A stretch of 6,628 bases of DNA from the NCBI GenBank assembly GCA_002304945.1, contig DBPQ01000030.1, forward strand, positions 43,166 to 49,793, written 5' to 3'. The DNA is from Actinomycetales bacterium UBA1416 (GTDB lineage Bacteria; Actinomycetota; Actinomycetes; Actinomycetales; Actinomycetaceae). Both the position numbers and the translations under genes were made by a program. The notes beneath the pieces are model-generated. The model saw only the letters and a list, made by a program, of their open reading frames with translations. It was not told the DNA's origin and did no database searches. The number at the start of each line of letters is the position of its first letter. Position 1 is the first letter of the stretch. Shown here in pieces: positions 5,196 to 6,628 of this stretch.

Positions 5196-5831
5196 ATGGA
5201 CATTGAGCAGGTGCGGGCCGAGATGGAGCGACGGTTCGCGGCGATGGACCCGCAGCCGTGGCCCCCGCCGCGCGAGCCGATGGACTCGCCGCGGCAGGAG
5301 GAGTACTCGCGGGTCACCGATCCGGCGAGGTACCGGATCGTCGGTCAGCGGGCGACGGCGTGGGCAGAAGCTGCGGTGGCGCTGCTGGGCGCCACGTACG
5401 AGGCGGTCCCGATTCCTGAGGGCGACGACGCCCCCACCTCGTGGCGGGCGCCGCTCGCGTCGTCGTGGCGGCTCGCCTCCCCCCGCCCCGGGACGATCCC
5501 GCTGTACGTGCACGCGACGGCGTCGCCCCAGCCGGCCGGGATGCTCTCTGGCGTGCTCGTGGCGATCGGGCGGCCCGGGTTCGACCTCGAGTTGGTCCCG
5601 GACTGCGGGTGCGACGCCTGCGACTGGGGTAGCGACGGCCTGCTCGAGCAGGTGGACGAGCTGATCGCCGCCGTCATCGCCGGGGACCTGCGCGCCGCGA
5701 AGGGCGCGGACCGCCAGCACGAGTGGCGCACCCTCGACCTGCCCGGGCATTCGAGCAGCGGCACGAGCAGGAGCCGGGACTGGCGCCGCAGGCCGTGGTC
5801 GGAGCGCTGGGAGGGTGCGCCCTGGCTGTGA
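5196..5831 (+). CDS. Conserved actinobacterial hypothetical protein, probably DUF6226
   Basis: The protein is 211 residues and soluble, with no signal peptide or membrane segment. The most distinctive feature is PDCGCDACDWG (136-146), a C137-x-C139-x2-C142 cluster that could bind metal. It follows a beta-rich stretch (about 100-135) and precedes an amphipathic helix (LLEQVDELIAAVIAGDL, 149-165). An N-terminal helix (about 3-17) and a helical QRATAWAEAAVALLG (51-65) also appear. This order and the CGCDACD motif recall DUF6226 proteins, whose function is unknown; I make the match from memory. Residues 184-211 are Ser/Arg/Trp-rich and probably disordered. The frame is open upstream to 4983, but that extension would run through the dehydrogenase 5' end and both promoters. 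ATG at 5196 follows the -10 box directly and is preferred. An in-frame GTG at 5160 is the main alternative. Confidence 0.75.
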   Translation: MDIEQVRAEMERRFAAMDPQPWPPPREPMDSPRQEEYSRVTDPARYRIVGQRATAWAEAAVALLGATYEAVPIPEGDDAPTSWRAPLASSWRLASPRPGTIPLYVHATASPQPAGMLSGVLVAIGRPGFDLELVPDCGCDACDWGSDGLLEQVDELIAAVIAGDLRAAKGADRQHEWRTLDLPGHSSSGTSRSRDWRRRPWSERWEGAPWL

Positions 5832-5842
5832 GGCGAGGCGCA

Positions 5843-5867
5843 CGCCCAACTTCGCACGGAGTGGGCG
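5843..5867. terminator. Possible hairpin between convergent genes
   Basis: CGCCCA (5843-5848) and TGGGCG (5862-5867) form a perfect 6-bp stem with a 13-base loop. It lies in the 56-bp gap between the forward gene ending at 5831 and the reverse gene ending at 5888, where a bidirectional terminator would be expected. There is no U-tract on either strand, so evidence is weak, although high-GC actinobacterial terminators often lack one. Confidence 0.3.
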
Positions 5868-5887
5868 GGAGCGGACCTCGTCGCGGA

Positions 5888-6397
5888 CTACTGCTGCTCG
5901 ACGAACCGGTCCACGGACCACATGATCGCGAGGGCGATGCCGGGGTCCACGCCGGGGCCGATGTCGATGACGAACTGGTCCCGCACCGTCATCCACTTCT
6001 GGGTGATGGTGATGACGGGCTGGTCCCCGGCGGTGACGGTGTACTCCTTCTCGAGGACCGAGCCGACGAGCTTCCACTCCTCGCCGCTCGCCATGGTGAT
6101 CGTCATCTGGGAGCGGATCGGGCTGAAGAGCTTCGCCTTGAGGTGGGCGATCTCGGCGCCGGATCCGTCACTGATGGTGACCTCCTTCGGGATGCCCATC
6201 AGGTTGCCGCGGATCCGGTAGAGCGGGGTGTCGGCCGCATCGCGCACCTCGCACTGGGCACGCCAGCCGAGCTTGCCGTCGACGTAGTACACCTGCTGCT
6301 CGGTCGCCGGGTCGAGCACCGCGAAGTCGCGGCCCATCGCGAACTTCGCCTTGACGATGTAGCGGGTCCAGCCGGCGGGGGCGGTGGGAAGGGCCAT
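5888..6397 (-). CDS. LURP-one-related (LOR/YxjI-like, tubby-fold) protein
   Basis: The protein is 169 residues, the usual length for bacterial LOR proteins. The chain is nearly all beta-strand pairs: RYIVKAKFAMGRDFAVLD (12-29), QVYYVDGKLG (35-44), PLYRIRGNLMGIPKEVTISD (58-77), EIAHLKAKLF (82-91), QMTITM (97-102), WKLVGSVLEKEYTV (108-121), VITITQKW (128-135) and QFVIDIG (141-147). It ends in a hydrophobic helix DPGIALAIMWSVDRF (151-165). A barrel of twelve strands around a buried C-terminal helix is the tubby/LOR/scramblase-like fold, known in plant LURP1 and bacterial YxjI. Phospholipid binding is proposed for this superfamily, but the bacterial function is unclear. ATG at 6397 is chosen because GAGGAG stands seven bases upstream and the protein begins as expected. 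The open frame to 6502 adds an Arg-rich, non-conserved-looking segment through the promoter. Confidence 0.85.
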   Translation of the reverse strand: MALPTAPAGWTRYIVKAKFAMGRDFAVLDPATEQQVYYVDGKLGWRAQCEVRDAADTPLYRIRGNLMGIPKEVTISDGSGAEIAHLKAKLFSPIRSQMTITMASGEEWKLVGSVLEKEYTVTAGDQPVITITQKWMTVRDQFVIDIGPGVDPGIALAIMWSVDRFVEQQ

Positions 6398-6418
6398 GGG
6401 GAGTCTCCTCTCGAGGGG

Positions 6419-6435
6419 CGCGACGCGCCGTCGCG
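6419..6435. repeat. Perfect 7-bp inverted repeat in the LOR leader region
   Basis: CGCGACG-CGC-CGTCGCG is a perfect palindrome with a three-base centre. It lies 22-38 bp upstream of the LOR ATG, around the predicted transcription start. It could be an operator or a leader hairpin. In such GC-rich DNA a chance palindrome is possible, but seven perfect pairs at a start site are worth recording. Confidence 0.45.
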
Positions 6436-6438
6436 AAA

Positions 6439-6444
6439 AGCATA
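6439..6444 (-). promoter_or_regulatory. Candidate -10 box (TATGCT) of the LOR gene
   Basis: On the minus strand TATGCT is close to the TATAAT consensus. It predicts a start near 6432 and a leader of about 35 bases that contains GAGGAG. The TTGACC just upstream is too close to be its -35, and no other -35 is evident. Confidence 0.4.
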
Positions 6445-6479
6445 GGGTCAACGACCGTCCAGCGCGCGCTCTGCGAAGG

Positions 6480-6502
6480 GTGTGCAACGCACCAGCGCAC
6501 AC
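6480..6502. repeat. 6-bp inverted repeat in the LOR-phosphoesterase divergent region
   Basis: GTGTGC (6480-6485) and GCACAC (6497-6502) are perfect inverted copies with an 11-base spacer. They lie between the two divergent promoters and could be an operator for either gene. Chance is not excluded. Confidence 0.3.
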
Positions 6503-6532
6503 TCATCGTCAGCGCGGTCCACGCGCACTTGC

Positions 6533-6538
6533 CAGAAT
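6533..6538 (+). promoter_or_regulatory. Weak -10 box (CAGAAT) for the phosphoesterase gene
   Basis: CAGAAT keeps the two most conserved -10 positions (A2 and T6) and ends five bases before the ATG at 6544. This resembles the leaderless arrangement of the other forward genes with one base less spacing. The following GGGG could instead be a poor Shine-Dalgarno, too near the ATG to work well. Confidence 0.35.
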
Positions 6539-6543
6539 GGGGC

Positions 6544-6628
6544 ATGGCCCGGATCCTCCTCATCTCCGACACCCATCTGCCCACCCGCGCCCGCGACCTC
6601 CCCGCCGAGGTATGGGCGGCGGTGGACG
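6544..6628 (+). CDS. Calcineurin-like phosphoesterase (YfcE/MJ0936 type), N-terminal fragment
   Basis: Only the first 28 codons are inside the window; the gene runs off the right edge. The N-terminus MARILLISDTHLPTRARDLP has a hydrophobic strand followed by SDTH, in which D9 and H11 are the first two metal ligands of calcineurin-like phosphoesterases. The immediate start at the motif is typical of the small YfcE/MJ0936 phosphodiesterases, which hydrolyse phosphodiester substrates with Mn2+ or Ni2+. The true substrate cannot be told. ATG at 6544 is the natural start because it places SDTH at the usual distance from the N-terminus. The gene is divergent from the LOR gene across a 146-bp regulatory region. 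Confidence 0.75.
   Translation, partial: MARILLISDTHLPTRARDLPAEVWAAVD

Noticed and set aside
5723..6445. A 240-codon plus-strand open frame across the LOR gene
   Set aside because: It is antisense to the LOR protein, which has the expected strand pattern and a good ribosome-binding site. The product shows only Gly/Arg/His/Leu shadow composition.
6398..6502. A 35-residue N-terminal extension of the LOR protein
   Set aside because: The extension is Arg-rich, includes the predicted promoter and Shine-Dalgarno, and is not expected for the family. ATG at 6397 has GAGGAG seven bases upstream.

Overview
This is a high-GC, gene-dense window from an actinobacterium. The GC-rich third codon positions, GTG starts, an HNH endonuclease of the type that accompanies DUF222/13E12-repeat proteins, and leaderless gene starts all fit. 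The HNH protein and the mix of neighbours suggest Micrococcales-like soil actinobacteria, but that rank is an inference. The window shows seven protein-coding genes, two of them cut by the window edges. I see no tRNA, rRNA, CRISPR array or complete insertion sequence.

Layout: (1) 1-513 (+) is the C-terminal part of an HNH endonuclease with a Pro/Arg-rich repetitive tail. (2) 514-647 is non-coding and holds a 24-bp tandem repeat and a leaderless-type promoter. (3) 648-2309 (+) is a NERD-domain/superfamily 1 helicase fusion. (4) 2407-3050 (+) is a VapBC-type toxin-antitoxin pair with a GTGA overlap and paired operator-like palindromes upstream. (5) 3034-5022 (-) is a long, VLCAD-like acyl-CoA dehydrogenase that overlaps the vapC end tail to tail. 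(6) 5023-5195 is a divergent regulatory region with a perfect CRP-type site (TGTGA-N6-TCACA) over the dehydrogenase -35 box. (7) 5196-5831 (+) is a Cys-motif protein, probably DUF6226. (8) 5888-6397 (-) is a LURP-one-related (tubby-like fold) protein. (9) 6544-6628 (+) is the start of a calcineurin-like phosphoesterase.

The genes do not form one pathway. The left half (HNH nuclease, NERD-helicase, toxin-antitoxin) has the flavour of an accessory or genome-maintenance/defence segment. The right half looks like ordinary chromosomal housekeeping: fatty-acid oxidation, a conserved actinobacterial hypothetical, a LOR protein and a phosphoesterase. No new multi-gene system can be demonstrated. The clearest non-coding signals are the CRP-type site, the tandem vapBC operator candidates, and a shared start architecture: three complete forward genes have TANNNT, then exactly six bases, then the start codon, while the two reverse genes have Shine-Dalgarno leaders.
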